The notes under the pieces: model-generated
What the model saw: only the letters and a program-made list of their open reading frames with translations
Told to the model about the DNA's origin: nothing
The model's database searches: none
Translations under genes and position numbers: made by a program
Source of the DNA: Lithodes maja
Lineage: Eukaryota > Arthropoda > Malacostraca > Decapoda > Lithodidae
DNA length: 64,000 bases
Reading direction: 5' to 3'
Assembly (NCBI GenBank): GCA_037953745.1
Contig: JBAKBP010001416.1
Location: 150,093-214,092 of the forward strand
In this document: positions 28,940-40,340 of the stretch, piece by piece
Layout of the letters: every line of letters begins with the position of its first letter
Numbering within the stretch: the stretch's first letter is position 1

Positions 28940-30650
28940 ACCATGCTATCAGGGATGTACAGTGCTCCTTTAAGTAGGCTATCCGTTATTAAAAGGTTAA
29001 TAGAGAAAGTTAGAAGCTATAATATAGGGGAGAAATGTGTGAAATGGATGGAAGCCTTCCTGAAAGATCGAAGACAGAGGGTGCTGGTGAATGGAATAGG
29101 CTCGGGGTGGAGGGAAATTACAAGTGGGGTTCCTCAGGGACCACTACTTTTCGTTATATTTATCAACGACTTACCTGAAGTTATAACTAATGGAAGTGAG
29201 GTATACCTGTATGCAGATGACACTAAGCTGTATAGAAGAGTGAGGAGTAAGGAAGATGTGGGTTTGCTTCAAGGAGATGTGGAGGGCATGAAGGGATGGT
29301 CTGAGCATTGGTTAATGCCTTTTCATCCAAAAAAATGCAAGTACATGCGGATTGGGACAAGCAAGATAGACAAGGTAGGATACAATATGTATGAAACGAT
29401 GGAGGAAGTGAATGCAGAAAAGGATATAGGAGTAGTGATAGACAATAAGTTAAATTTCTCAGAACATTTAGCGGAAAAGATAAACAAAGCCAATAGAATT
29501 GTTGTTGTTCCCCAAGCTGCCTGGCCGAACAGCCCCGAGCAAGGTCAAGGCCACAACCGAGCGCCCCAACAGAACCCTCCCTGCCGACCACAATAAAGCC
29601 TGGGTGACCGAAGCCACTCCATGGCGGGGAGCTGAGGAGGGTGCGGAAACGCCCGGGAAACCAAAGACCCACCCAGGGCCCTGTGCCCCTCAGCAATTAT
29701 GAAGAGAAAGTTGAGGGGCAAAGGAAAAATGTGACGCTTTGGCTTCCAACCTTGGTAGATTCGGAGGTCAATCCACGGAAGAGACGCCGTCACTTGAGAT
29801 CTAGAAAATATATAAGTAAAAGGATCAGTCAGAGTAAGCTATGGGTATGGCAGAGATCGCTCAGTTCTCACTCTGATAGACCAGCCCATCACCACATGAC
29901 TAGAACCCAATCCTCTCAGCATCAGCTAGGAAAGGCCCTAGAAAGCCGCCTTTGGCGGGGGGATAGCTCCCCTATTTCAACCCCTTTCGGGGTTGGGCAC
30001 CCGCCCAGAATAGAATTGTAGGGCTGATAAGGAGGACATTTGTGTCACTTGATGAAGACATTTTCAGGAATCTCTATACAGCGCTGGTTAGGCCGCACCT
30101 GGAATATGCGAACCAGGTGTGGGCTCCATATATGGTAAAGGATATAGAAGCAGAGGAGAGCTAGCAAGCTAGTACCAACGTTGAAGAACGCGGGCTATGA
30201 GCAGAGGTTGAGGACACTGGGGCTTCCGACACTGGCATATAGGAGAAAGAGAGGGGATATGATAGAGACTTTTAAGATAGTGTCAGGAAAGTATGATGAG
30301 GATTTGTGTGAAGGTGTCTTCTTGATGCAGGAGGGAACAAGAACGAGAGGACACTCAAAGAAAATTTACAAAGAAAGAAATAGGCTTGAGAAGGCAAAGA
30401 ACTCATTTTGTGATAGAGTGGTAAATGAGTGGAACGCACTGCCCCAGTATGTAGTCGATTCCGAATCAATAAGGGAGTTTGAAAGTAATCTTGATAAAGC
30501 ATGGGGAAGACAAGATTTGAAGTTTGATTATAAAGCAAAAATACAAAATAGTAAAAATGTTGCGTCTGCTACCGCCACCGCCAACACCGCGAACGACCGC
30601 AGCAGTGCAAGTACTGGTACTGAGCTGGATACACAGGCCTAGTTTGCCTT
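28940..30650 (+). pseudogene. CR1-like LINE fragment (RT), split by a SINE
   Basis: Frame 28943-29491 encodes the RT from RLIEKVRSYNIGEKCVKW through YADDTKLY (catalytic) to KINKANRIV. After the SINE at 29503-30008 the RT tail continues (ISLYTALVRPHLEYANQVW-type sequence near 30060, then 30181-30642 with YRRKRGDMIETFKIVSG and FCDRVVNEWNALP). The RT motif normally read as GVPQGSVLGPLLF is GVPQGPLLF here, a 12-bp in-frame deletion. The element lies in intron 1 of the LUBEL-like gene. Confidence 0.82.
29503..30008 (-). mobile_element. SINE family 1, copy 2, with 11-bp target duplication
   Basis: AATAGAATTGT occurs at 29492-29502 and again at 30009-30019, on both sides. On the minus strand the SINE starts CTGGGCGGGTGCCC, has a small hairpin (AACCCCGAAAGGGGTT), contains GGAGTGGCTTCGGTCACCC, and ends GGCCAGGCAGCTTGGGGAAC plus a CAA tail. 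No RNA polymerase III box is obvious. The 3' ~85 bp is LINE-derived. Confidence 0.88.
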
Positions 30651-31180
30651 TTCCCAGAGGATCTACTGTAAGAAACTGTAAGAATATATATCTAAGGGAC
30701 TACTGTACAGTAGTACTGTATACCTTTGAATTAAACTAATTAATACCATGGATTAGGCTGATTTAAGATATACAGTAATAGACCCTCAGAATTATGTATG
30801 AGAGTTGAAAGACAACTTTACAGGTAATGAATGAAAAGTTTTTGACAAGTTGAATATGAACACCACATGAGGTAGGGTACTTTATTGACAACATTTCAAA
30901 TTATGACAATTTCAGTAAACTATAATCAGTTATATTTCAGCTGATGTTAAATTGGAGCCCTTAACAATGAGACTTAATGGAAGAATAAGAATCTACTATG
31001 CATCATATTAGTACCGGTACCAGGTTTTCATTATCAACAACATATTTTGCTGCAAAATCAACGTTAATAGCTGTGTAACCAAGACAGTAACATAACAATT
31101 TACCACCAGCTGGAAAAAAAATAGATTATACTGTAGTTCTCTTCATATTGTATTTATTTATTTCCATTTTGTCACCCCAG
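30651..31180. other. LUBEL-like intron 1, unique part
   Basis: AT-rich sequence ending in a pyrimidine-rich acceptor (CCATTTTGTCACCCCAG). I see no gene or repeat. Confidence 0.5.
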
Positions 31181-31311
31181 GAGAGTGAAGTGTCTGGTGG
31201 TTGTGATGGTAGTCGGGGTGGGAGGGCCATGTTCTCCTGTCCTGAGGGTCGGGGGCTCTTCCTACAACAAGATGCGGTCATCAGGGAGTCCGACTTCGAC
31301 GCTATTGACAG
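31181..31311 (+). CDS. LUBEL-like gene, exon with CAP-Gly C-terminal half
   Basis: Acceptor CACCCCAG at 31180; donor ACAG|GTATTA at 31312. It encodes ESEVSGGCDGSRGGRAMFSC, then PEGRGLFLQQDAVIRESD. This completes the CAP-Gly fold: GGCDGS replaces the usual GKNDGS, followed by G..xF.C....G.F. The loop Lys and Asn that bind EEY/F tails are changed, so tubulin or CLIP-tail binding may be lost. It starts in phase 0 and ends in phase 2, matching its neighbours. Confidence 0.8.
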
Positions 31312-31411
31312 GTATTACCACTCCGTTATTTATTGCATTATATCTACTGTTATGGTAATGTACTGTATGCATTATGTATACTGTAATGGTAATGTTTATG
31401 TTGTGTTACAG

Positions 31412-31472
31412 ATCCCGGCCTGCCAAGTCTCCCCCCTCCCGTTCCTCCCCCTCGGACTCCCCCACTGGCAAG
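31412..31472 (+). CDS. LUBEL-like gene, short Ser/Pro exon
   Basis: Acceptor GTGTTACAG at 31411; donor GCAAG|GTGAGG at 31473. Completes an Arg codon, then encodes SRPAKSPPSRSSPSDSPTGK. It ends in phase 0, matching the large exon at 48508. The short intron before it (31312-31411) and the good splice signals support it. Confidence 0.75.
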
Positions 31473-32179
31473 GTGAGGCTGTGTGGTCATAGTTTTAAAC
31501 AATAGGAGGGGATGAAGGCGGAGTCACATCAGTGCTTTTTTCAACAATTTTATAAAGCAGATCTTGACTGGTGGCTTCTATTTTAAACGTTTCTAAGAAG
31601 TTTATCAATATCATAACTGTCTTGATAGCGTAATGCATAAGTGCACGGAGTTTCGATGTGAGTATCCTAGGTTTGAGTCCTTGGAGTGCCACATGTATTT
31701 GTTGATTTCATTAATTGAGTTTAGAGGTGAAGTTGGTTGGTGGAAATCACATAATAAAAAATATGATTTATAGTCCTTTAATTTCAGTCTAGTCACCATT
31801 ATTTATTTTATATTTGTTTATCGGTATTTTTTTTATTTATTTAGTATTTTTTTATATGTTAGCCGTGTACTCTAATCCACAGAAGCAAAAAATAACTAGA
31901 AATATACTATTACCGGTGCAATTAATCCCTATATATTTGCCAGGAAATATTATGGCATGTTAATTGCCATAAAAAGCACAAATGTGACACCACTTTCCCC
32001 TTTCCTTCCATGTTTAAAACTGTGAGATATGTTATGAAGATCTGGTTTATCTATAGGGAGAGTTAGTCCACCTTTGCAGTACACCGAGAAATTTGTTGAA
32101 GATCCTGTGTATCTATAGGGAGAATTAGGCCATCTTTTCAGTACCCTTTTTAACCCTCCAGCCCCGGCTATGTATTATA
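31473..32179. other. LUBEL-like intron 3, first part
   Basis: Non-coding. It contains SINE family 2 (31610-31745), and at 32035-32140 a short duplicated segment (CTATAGGGAGA..TTAG..CCA). Confidence 0.5.
31610..31745 (+). mobile_element. tRNA-like SINE family 2, copy 1
   Basis: Box A-like TAGCGTAATGCATAAGTGC and box B-like GGTTTGAGTCC are followed by TGCCACATGTATTTGTTGAT and TTTCATTAATTGAGTTTAGA. Further copies are at 46738-46863 (box B GGTTCGAGTCC) and, inverted, at 54600-54725. Confidence 0.75.
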
Positions 32180-33470
32180 CACTCTAACCTCCATTTAACG
32201 GATTCCGATTTAACGGATATCGGCAATAACGGTCAAAAAATGTAGGCCGGACAATGGACCCAGTCCGTTGCTCTATCTATTTATCTCTCTAATGCACCTA
32301 CCTAAATCCCTTATACATTAACATAACTATGTCTCATTTGGACTTTTTGTAATCTTTGAATCATTTCTAATATGATGGAATTGAAATATATAATATCCTT
32401 CCAGCACATAGATAAATAATAAATAAGATAGTCAACAAAATATTTCAACTCTCCCCTCCGTGCCAGCAGAGACGGAAGATTTACGTTTGATAGATTTTTT
32501 GTTTTGTTTTTTTCCCTCGATATACACACTCTTTCTATTTATCTATCTCTCTAATTCATCTACCTAAATCCCTTATACATTAACATAACTATGTCTTATT
32601 TGGACTTTTTGTAATCTTTGAATAATTTCTAATGTGATGGAATTGAAAAATATAATATCCTTCCAGCACATAGATAAATAATAAATAAGATAGTCAAAAA
32701 AATAGTTCAACCCTCCCCTCAGTCTAGGCGCCGAGCTTCCGAGACGGAAGATTTACGTTTGATAGATTTTTTGTTTTGTTTTTTTCCCTCGATATACACA
32801 CTCTTTCTATCTATCTATCTCTCTAATTCATCTACCTAAATCCCTTATACATTAACATAACTATGTCTTATTTGGACTTTGTAATCTTTGAATAATTTCT
32901 AATGTGATGGAATTGAAAAATATAATATCCTTCCAGCACATAGATAAATAATAAATGAGATAGTCAACAAAATATTTCAACCCTCCCCTCCGTCTAGGCG
33001 CTGAGCTTCCCAGACGGGAGATTTACGTTTGATAGATTTTTTTTTTTTTTTCCCCACGGTATACACAAAATGATGGGGAAATATTATAACATGTTTTTAA
33101 TTGACATTTGTGTCGTTTTTGCTGATTATGAGTTGGTGGAAAATAAAATCTTTAATTCTATCATATCGGAAATGATTCACAGATTATATAGAGACCAAAT
33201 AATATACACTTTTAAGTGTGTTCAATAGTTTTGCATTATCAATAGGGTGTAGCACAAGGGATTACCAGGATTTATTTCAGGTACAGTAAAAAAAATGATG
33301 CATAACAGTTAAATGTCACGATCCGATCCGGACACCTGTACTCAACACCGGATTTTTCTCAAGGAATTTCCGGATTACATCCGGACTGGACAGTATTTAG
33401 CAGCAACGGACATTTAGCAGGAACGGACAGGTGCTTGCACGCATTTGTCCGTTAAATGGAGGGTCGAGTG
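32180..33470. mobile_element. MITE 2, same family as MITE 1
   Basis: Ends CACTCTAACCTCCATTTAAC and, inverted, CACTCGACCCTCCATTTAAC, flanked by TA. The interior carries three tandem copies of the ~250-bp unit (from about 32270, 32530 and 32805); MITE 1 has two. The right part, from TGATGGGGAAATATTATAAC to GGGTGTAGCACAAGG, matches MITE 1 closely. The length is 1,291 bp. Confidence 0.85.
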
Positions 33471-34416
33471 TATATATATTCCTCGAAACCCGGGTGTTTT
33501 GGCCGAAAAACTTCTAGGCTAGGCTACCGTATATTCGTTAATCAGACTGCTTCCCGCATTCCCGCGCATCCCCAAGCGTAGCTGTGTTATTTACCTGTAG
33601 AATGGCATTAAGTAGAGCTCTCTAAGTCAACTGGTTGAGCTGTGATGATGATTTCATTGGAGATAACTTTATGGCCAAAACAGCCACTTTACACCACTTT
33701 TCGATACTTAACAACAACATACAGGCACACACGAACAAGCGACGCTCTCCTTCTTGTGGCCGGAGATGCGGGGCGTCGGTCCAGCCGGCTGTTGTTTACA
33801 TGCGTCGGACCGACGCCTCGCACACGAAGCTCACAGGCTTTCAACCACTGGGCGTTCAAGAGGCCTTCCGGGTACCTGTTATATGCTTTTTTATGGGCGT
33901 TCAAGAGCCCTTCCGTGGTGAGAGGGTTAAGTACCATGACACCAATCATCAGTTTATGATGGTTACATTATCTTTAGACAATATTATTCAGTTGAGGAAT
34001 GACCTGTGGGCATCATAGGGATAATTAAGATAGTTTTTAACCTTTTGAGTCGGTTTAATTTTTGATGTTACGAATATCAAATGTTGCCATAATGTTGAAG
34101 GGGTTAACCACCATCTTGTATACCTTGCATTGTGAACCATCATAATATACAGTAAACATCCAGGGTATCAAAATGGCTTTAAGTCTGGAATAAATGGGAG
34201 AAATTATTACAGGAAAATGTACATGGAATTGCAGCTCAAGGTCAGATGTATTCACTCCCTGATAAGGAATGTGGCGCACTGATGCTCGTCTTGTGAGAGG
34301 GGGTGCGGGAGCGGTTGGGGATGGCACACAGTTCATCACTAGGTCCCGTATAAGATTTGATTGCATGGTGCGAATTATGCGGATGCAATATAGTGTCATC
34401 CGGGATTGTGGTACAC
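33471..34416. other. LUBEL-like intron 3; no gene seen
   Basis: Contains two copies of GGGCGTTCAAGAG followed by a CCTTCCG motif (33850-33915). Open frames here are short and mutually overlapping and lack family features. Confidence 0.4.
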
Positions 34417-34685
34417 AACCCTTCTTGTTGTTGTAGTTCCCCAGACTGTCTGGCCGAAAAGTCCCGAGTCCGAGAGACCGAAGCCGCTCCAGATGCTTGG
34501 GCCCCCAAAGGGGGCAGGGTGAGATTAGATCTGTCTCTGATAGGGCAGCGGGAGAGGGGATCATCAGCCCACGTGTCAAAGCCCCCACCGTCCACAGCCC
34601 CCCTTGCAGTGCCACACAATTGGGTGATCTCACCAGTGAAGTGCCTCAATGGAGCAAGGATTTCAGGTTCACTTCAATAAAAAAA
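34417..34685 (-). mobile_element. SINE family 3 with the same LINE-type tail
   Basis: On the minus strand it contains GGAGCGGCTTCGGTCTC and then GGCCAGACAGTCTGGGGAAC followed by ACAACAACAA. Its body differs from SINE family 1, but the box and tail are shared with it and with the LINE at 40186-45262. The 5' limit is estimated. Confidence 0.65.
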
Positions 34686-35463
34686 AACATTGTGTCTGTA
34701 AAAATGCGAGTGATTTAACATGGTGGGTTCACAGTTTGTACTACCAGAGGTGTTAATCTCCCTATAGAATGACCTGTTGTGTGTGTGTCTGTATGTTGCT
34801 GTGTTGTCTGTATTTTTGTCTCCTGTGTGTTTACTTAATGTGTGTCTGTGTACATTTTTGTGTGTTTTATGTTTGAGTGAAGTTTTGTGATTGTTTTAAC
34901 TCACTTAGTACCGGTGCCGTCCTTTTAACTTTGTTCTGGCTAATATTTTATGATTTTATTCATTTTAATAATGACCTCCAGCAATTAACAGGCTGCAAAC
35001 TATCTCACTTATGCCTTTTTACTATTATAATGTAAACCTGCAAAATAAACAAACCAAAACAGGGATAGATCCTTCTTCAACTGCACAAAATCGTCTAAAT
35101 ATAGCTAGAAGAAAATTAATAAGACGTCGCCGGTTCAGAAGAGGTTAATTCCCATAGTTAAGATATATTTTATAAGGATGTTTATCATTGTAGTTGTTGA
35201 AGTCATGTCATTGTCTTATTTGTCCTGTGACCTAATGTTTACATGTGCAGTTTCTTTTTAGGCGATAATTTTAGTGAATGAAATGGCAAGTTTATTTTCT
35301 AATATATTTTTCAAGGCAATGTTTGCTTATGGATGAAATTGATAATTCTAACTGGTAATGTTTTTATATTATACCTTTACTGAATGCATTAGTTACTTGC
35401 TTTATATCGTAATTTTTGCTTAACTGTGTGTATAGGTGTGTGTGCTTGTGTGAGTTAGAGAGA

Positions 35464-35500
<37 letters not shown>

Positions 35501-36276
35501 GCTGTGTGAGTGTTGATATAAACTGACTATAGAAAGGTTATCACACAAGCATTAAAAGGTAGATGGTGGTTTTTTTTTACCCTCTTCCTCATGCTTAGCC
35601 TCATTTGTTAACAGATTTTAAAACGTTTAGCCCATTAGTTTGACAAATTTATGACCTTTTGTCCTATTTATTTGTCAATATTAGGACCTTTTGTGCCATT
35701 TAGGTGTCCATTTTTTCCTGACGGGCGATAGCGAGCTTGTTATTTTAAGAGGAATCACCCGTCGGATAATCTAGGGGGTGTTCTTTAAGCTTGATGGATG
35801 TCTAGTGAGTAAGCTAAAAATATATATAAATGAATAGACCAAAAAATATACCTCTTAACTTTAGAATACAGTAAGGTCTCAATACAGTATACGCGCGTTT
35901 CGTATAAACAGATTCGTTTGGACACGGTAACCCCAAAAATTCCAAAGTGGCCACAACACGTATATATGCGGACATGTAAGCATCTATCCTTGTGTGATAA
36001 CCTATTTAAAGAGTGCATGACTTGTGCAAGGCTGCATGGTGACTGTCAGGTCTGTAGTAGTGTTTTGTAGCATTCTATTAATAATAAAACTTTGCAAGGT
36101 ATTTCTGACATTTTATTAACTTCCTCTGCATGAAAACCCGCAAGCAAATTCTCCATTTATGTAATATTAATGTATGATAACTGACTAGCAGTGTTGGTAC
36201 TAAAAGTTTGTGCATACATCTTCCTTGTGCTATTTTGTAATTTTAGTATTAATTTAGACCCAAGTGGAACAAAATA
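34686..36276. other. LUBEL-like intron 3; simple-sequence-rich, no gene seen
   Basis: TG-rich sequence at 34760-34890 and a (TG)n(AG)n microsatellite at 35464-35500. A single TGTAAACCTGCAAAATAAAC block near 35030 belongs to the MITE family at 46078. The rest is AT-rich. Confidence 0.5.
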
Positions 36277-37250
36277 CAGTAAACTTCCGTTAATCCGAAG
36301 GGCAGCGGACCGGCCCTTGTTCGGATTAGTGGATTTTTCGGATTATCGGACTTTACCCCTATGAACCTGTGTATGACTAAAACATTGAGGCATTAGGCCA
36401 CCCAAATGACACAATGGTGCACACACACATATCATATGTTCATGAAATCACTTCAAAAGTTTACCATTGTCATTGTAGCCTATTACCTACTTCAAAACAT
36501 TCAGATTAATGGTCAAAGGAATCTGCTGATATAAACGTCTTCTTCTTCTTCCGTCTACTAGCGAGTTTGTCTTGCTCTTGAAGATCAGATCAGATGTGGT
36601 TCGGGAAGTAATGCCTTAACAACAGCACTTCCCTGAGAGGTTCTTGTAATTTTCATTTTGTGATTTTCATTTTGTGACGTGCTCTGTTATATTATATTGT
36701 ATTGAAAGCACCCTTGTCTTGTTGTCTTGAAAGCACCCTTGGGACGCTCCGATCACTGAACTATAAATAGTAGCGTATCGGAACGTCCAAAGGTGCGTTT
36801 TCAAGCTCAAGACTAATACGTCCAAAGGTGCGTTTTCAAGCTCAAGACTGAATGCGCTTGCAGAAAACGCGGTGCAAGCCAGTAGCGCATCGGAGCGTCC
36901 CAAGGATGCGTTCAAGAGCAAAACAAACTCTCTAGCAGACGATGTGGAAGAAGAAGAAGAAGAAGGTGTTTACGTTTATATCAGTAGCTTCCTTTGACCA
37001 TTAATCTGAATGTTTTGAAGTAGGTAATAGGCTACAATGACAATGGTAAACTTTTAAAGTGAATTCATGAACATATGATATGTGTGTGCTCCATTATGTG
37101 TCATTTGAGTGGACTAATGCCTCAAAAAGGGGACTTTGGGACTTCTTGAAATTCGGACCATCGGGTGAATTCGGATTTGGCCTCAAATTGAAAAATTCGG
37201 ACTATTGGGAGATTCGAATCATCGGTCGTCGGATTAACAGACTTTTACTG
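36277..37250. mobile_element. MITE 3, pogo/Tigger-like, nearly perfect foldback
   Basis: Ends CAGTAAACTTCCGTTAATCC and, inverted, CAGTAAAAGTCTGTTAATCC, flanked by TA. The inverted homology extends inward for about 300 bp per arm: for example CATTAATCTGAATGTTTTGA at right against its inverse at left, and GAAGAAGAAG against CTTCTTCTTC. The centre is a Cys/Ala-like short frame without family features. No transposase. Confidence 0.85.
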
Positions 37251-38104
37251 TACTTGCTTTGAAACGTAATCCAATTCCTATTACTGTTATTACCGTACTA
37301 AAATAAAATATGTCAAACTCAACAACTTAAGTGAAATGCATGTTGAACACAACAAACAAAGCATTAACTAAAGTCTCAACAGAATCGCAATTACCGTAAT
37401 TATATACTAAATAAACCTTAAATCTTTTGAACCCCACGATTTGGAAACCTGCTGTTGTCAAACAAGTTGTCCGGGTCTGGACTTGATCGCACAAGAGCGA
37501 GATAGTTCAAAGACGAGGAAATGTGGCGACACTTTTTCCTCTTTCTATCATCTACAGTACTTGTGTCCCTCACGCTGTCTGCTTATCCGAATTGACGTCT
37601 GGGAAAATGTAAAATACTCGTTAGTGGAAAATCTAAGGAAGTCCAAGATTTCCCTTTCTAACTCTACAGTACTCTGAAGGAGGAAAGCCGATGTGTAGGC
37701 GTGGTGGGTAAAGACCGCCATCTCCGCCAGAAAACACTTGGTACAGCGTTTAGTTCAGACTCTCACCATAGGGTCTGAAAGACGGAGGTGTTTCATGCTC
37801 AGGGTTTCATTAAATCAGAATGAAAGTGTTGTAAGTTTTACCTTAATAACGCCTTGAAGTCAGAGAACTGGACTATAAATAACAAGTTATTTTAATTCTT
37901 TCCTACCAAATACATTATTTCCCAGGTCTGAAGATTATGAAATGTAATTGATTATGAAGGTAGTTTAATATTACCTGATATGGAGAATTTGTGAGGGTTC
38001 ATGGTTTGTTTTTTACTGTAAAATACACATGCACATTTTTTCTAGCAAATGTTCGTCAGCAATTTTATGCTGGAAACATTTCAGGAGTTAGGACAGTTCA
38101 TTAA
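37251..38104. other. LUBEL-like intron 3; no gene seen
   Basis: AT-rich unique sequence without supported coding, RNA or repeat features. Confidence 0.4.
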
Positions 38105-38199
38105 CCCGGGAGCTGCGGGGAGACTCTTAAGAGTTCCCCCGGCGGACTGCGGGAAGACTCTTGAGAGTAAGTAAAATAAAAAATCAACTTTTGACATCG

Positions 38200-38232
<33 letters not shown>

Positions 38233-38694
38233 ATTTATTTTTTTTTTTTTGGGCCCCTGGGCCATGCAAAATCTCAGTCCTCTACCTCCCCTCCTTCCCC
38301 ACTTTCCTCCTCTCCTTCAGTTATCACCTATTTTCCCTATTATTCCCTTATTCTGAGGTATATTTTCGTGCTAACATTAGCGAGTTGCAAGCAGGGTGTT
38401 GTCATCACTGATGGCAAGCGAGTGCAAGAGAGAGAGAGAGAGTATCGATCGACTGTGTCTCAGTGGCCTTGGGGGAAATTGGCGGGAAAGCAGTTTGCCT
38501 CACCCATACATTATACAACTCGCGGGCTATATCTCCGATTTTGACCATCCAAACGCTGTTTTCACAAGTTTTATTGTTGTTTCAGGTTAATACCTTTATA
38601 ATCAACCCATAATAGGCGCATATGGATAATTATTAATGCTATTAATGGTACAATGAATATTTTAGTGACGGAAACACCTCAAATACGTCAGCAC
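38105..38694. repeat. Dispersed repeat R, copy 2
   Basis: Same sequence as 25546-26101 from CCCGGGAGCTGCGGG to GTCAGCAC, in the same orientation. It has a short duplication of the first ~45 bp at its start and a long A-run then T-run near 38200-38250. It is preceded by TTAA. Confidence 0.78.
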
Positions 38695-38999
38695 AGGGGG
38701 ACGTTTTCAATTACCCCCATGCGCACTTGTTAGGTTAATGGGGTTTATTTGTAAGTTAATTGGTGGGTTGGTGATATGAATTTATTTAAGTAACTAGACT
38801 GAAGGTAGGTTATTATAGTGGACAGAATATAAAATAATGTGAAGTTCACAAACGACTACAACAGATTATAATGAAAGTGTTTGTTGGAAAAACTGTTCAT
38901 GTGTTTATGTTTTGAACCCTTTCAATCAGGCAAATCCAATTCTTGCTTTATTATGAACACCTACAGATGATTTGTTTTCAACTTAGGAAGTCCTCAGAG

Positions 39000-39475
<476 letters not shown>

Positions 39476-39503
39476 TATATATACATACAGTATATACTGT
39501 ATA

Positions 39504-39646
39504 CTGGATGTGTGTGAGTTTGTGCTTTTTATCTGTGTTTATTTTTTGTTTTGTGTTGTTTTTGTGTTTTCCCCGTTCTTGCTCTGTCTTGAGTCGGCTA
39601 CCCCCAAAATGGGGATTGGGCCAGAGCATATAGATAGATAGATAGA
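39504..39646 (+). mobile_element. RTE 3' tail fragment
   Basis: Matches the 3' UTR end of the RTE copy at 14700-14852, including GTCGGCTACCCCCAAAATGG and the terminal ATAG repeats. There is no coding part. A related inverted piece lies at 47198-47360. Confidence 0.85.
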
Positions 39647-40146
39647 TATACTGTATACTGTATTTTTTTACCTGGCAAAATTACACTGGATATCTTTGGG
39701 CTTAAGAACTTGACTTTGAGCTGATTGGCTGATGATACTGTGGCCTAATAACATCTTTCAATTTAGAATAATATAAAATAACACACATAAGAAATATATT
39801 ACTTAGTACTATCAGCTGAAATTAGAGTTCTCTTGCATATAGCGAGCAAGTGCAAAGTCGTCAGGTTTAAAAACAAAATTAGCCTATACTGAATTAACTG
39901 GTATCTTTATCCCTCAGAGTCTCAAAGACCCTTCCTGAGGAAAAAAAATTATCTAGCAGTAGCATTAATAAAGTAAAGAAATTGTTATCTGATTGAAAGT
40001 GTAATGTTGCAGTGTTGTGATGTGCTCTGTTGCAGTGGGTTCAGAAAAAGGTTTATAAGGATTAAGTTGAGAAGCAGCAGGACAGATGTACAGCATAACT
40101 CAATTTGTAAAGGTTAATAGTCAATAAGTTTAGTTTGAGACTTAAA
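39647..40146. other. LUBEL-like intron 3; no gene seen
   Basis: AT-rich, with no supported features. Confidence 0.4.
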
Positions 40147-40301
40147 GGGTCGCGCCACACCTACCCTGCAGCCAGACATATTCTGGTCCTTGGAGCGGCT
40201 TCGGTTGCGCCGGGAATTTCCACACCTCTCACACCACACACACACATCACCCAGTTTTTCCTACACCGAGAAATGACTCTCCGGCTGTCATTTCTCGAAG
40301 A

Positions 40302-40340
40302 CTTCTTCTAGCCGGAGACATTGAGAGCAACCCAGGACCC
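40302..40340 (+). promoter_or_regulatory. 2A-like translational recoding motif
   Basis: Encodes LLLAGDIESNPGP, a perfect match to the D-x-E-x-NPG|P consensus with the usual upstream Leu-rich helix and Gly. Such sequences cause the ribosome to skip a peptide bond between Gly and Pro. They are known in some APE-type LINEs (for example trypanosome L1Tc and several invertebrate elements). The next codon after the Pro is ATG (40341). Confidence 0.85.

Noticed and set aside
33635..34680. Possible exons (Arg/Ser-rich frames on both strands)
   Set aside because: Frames overlap on both strands, lack splice-site support and recognisable domains, and partly coincide with SINE family 3.
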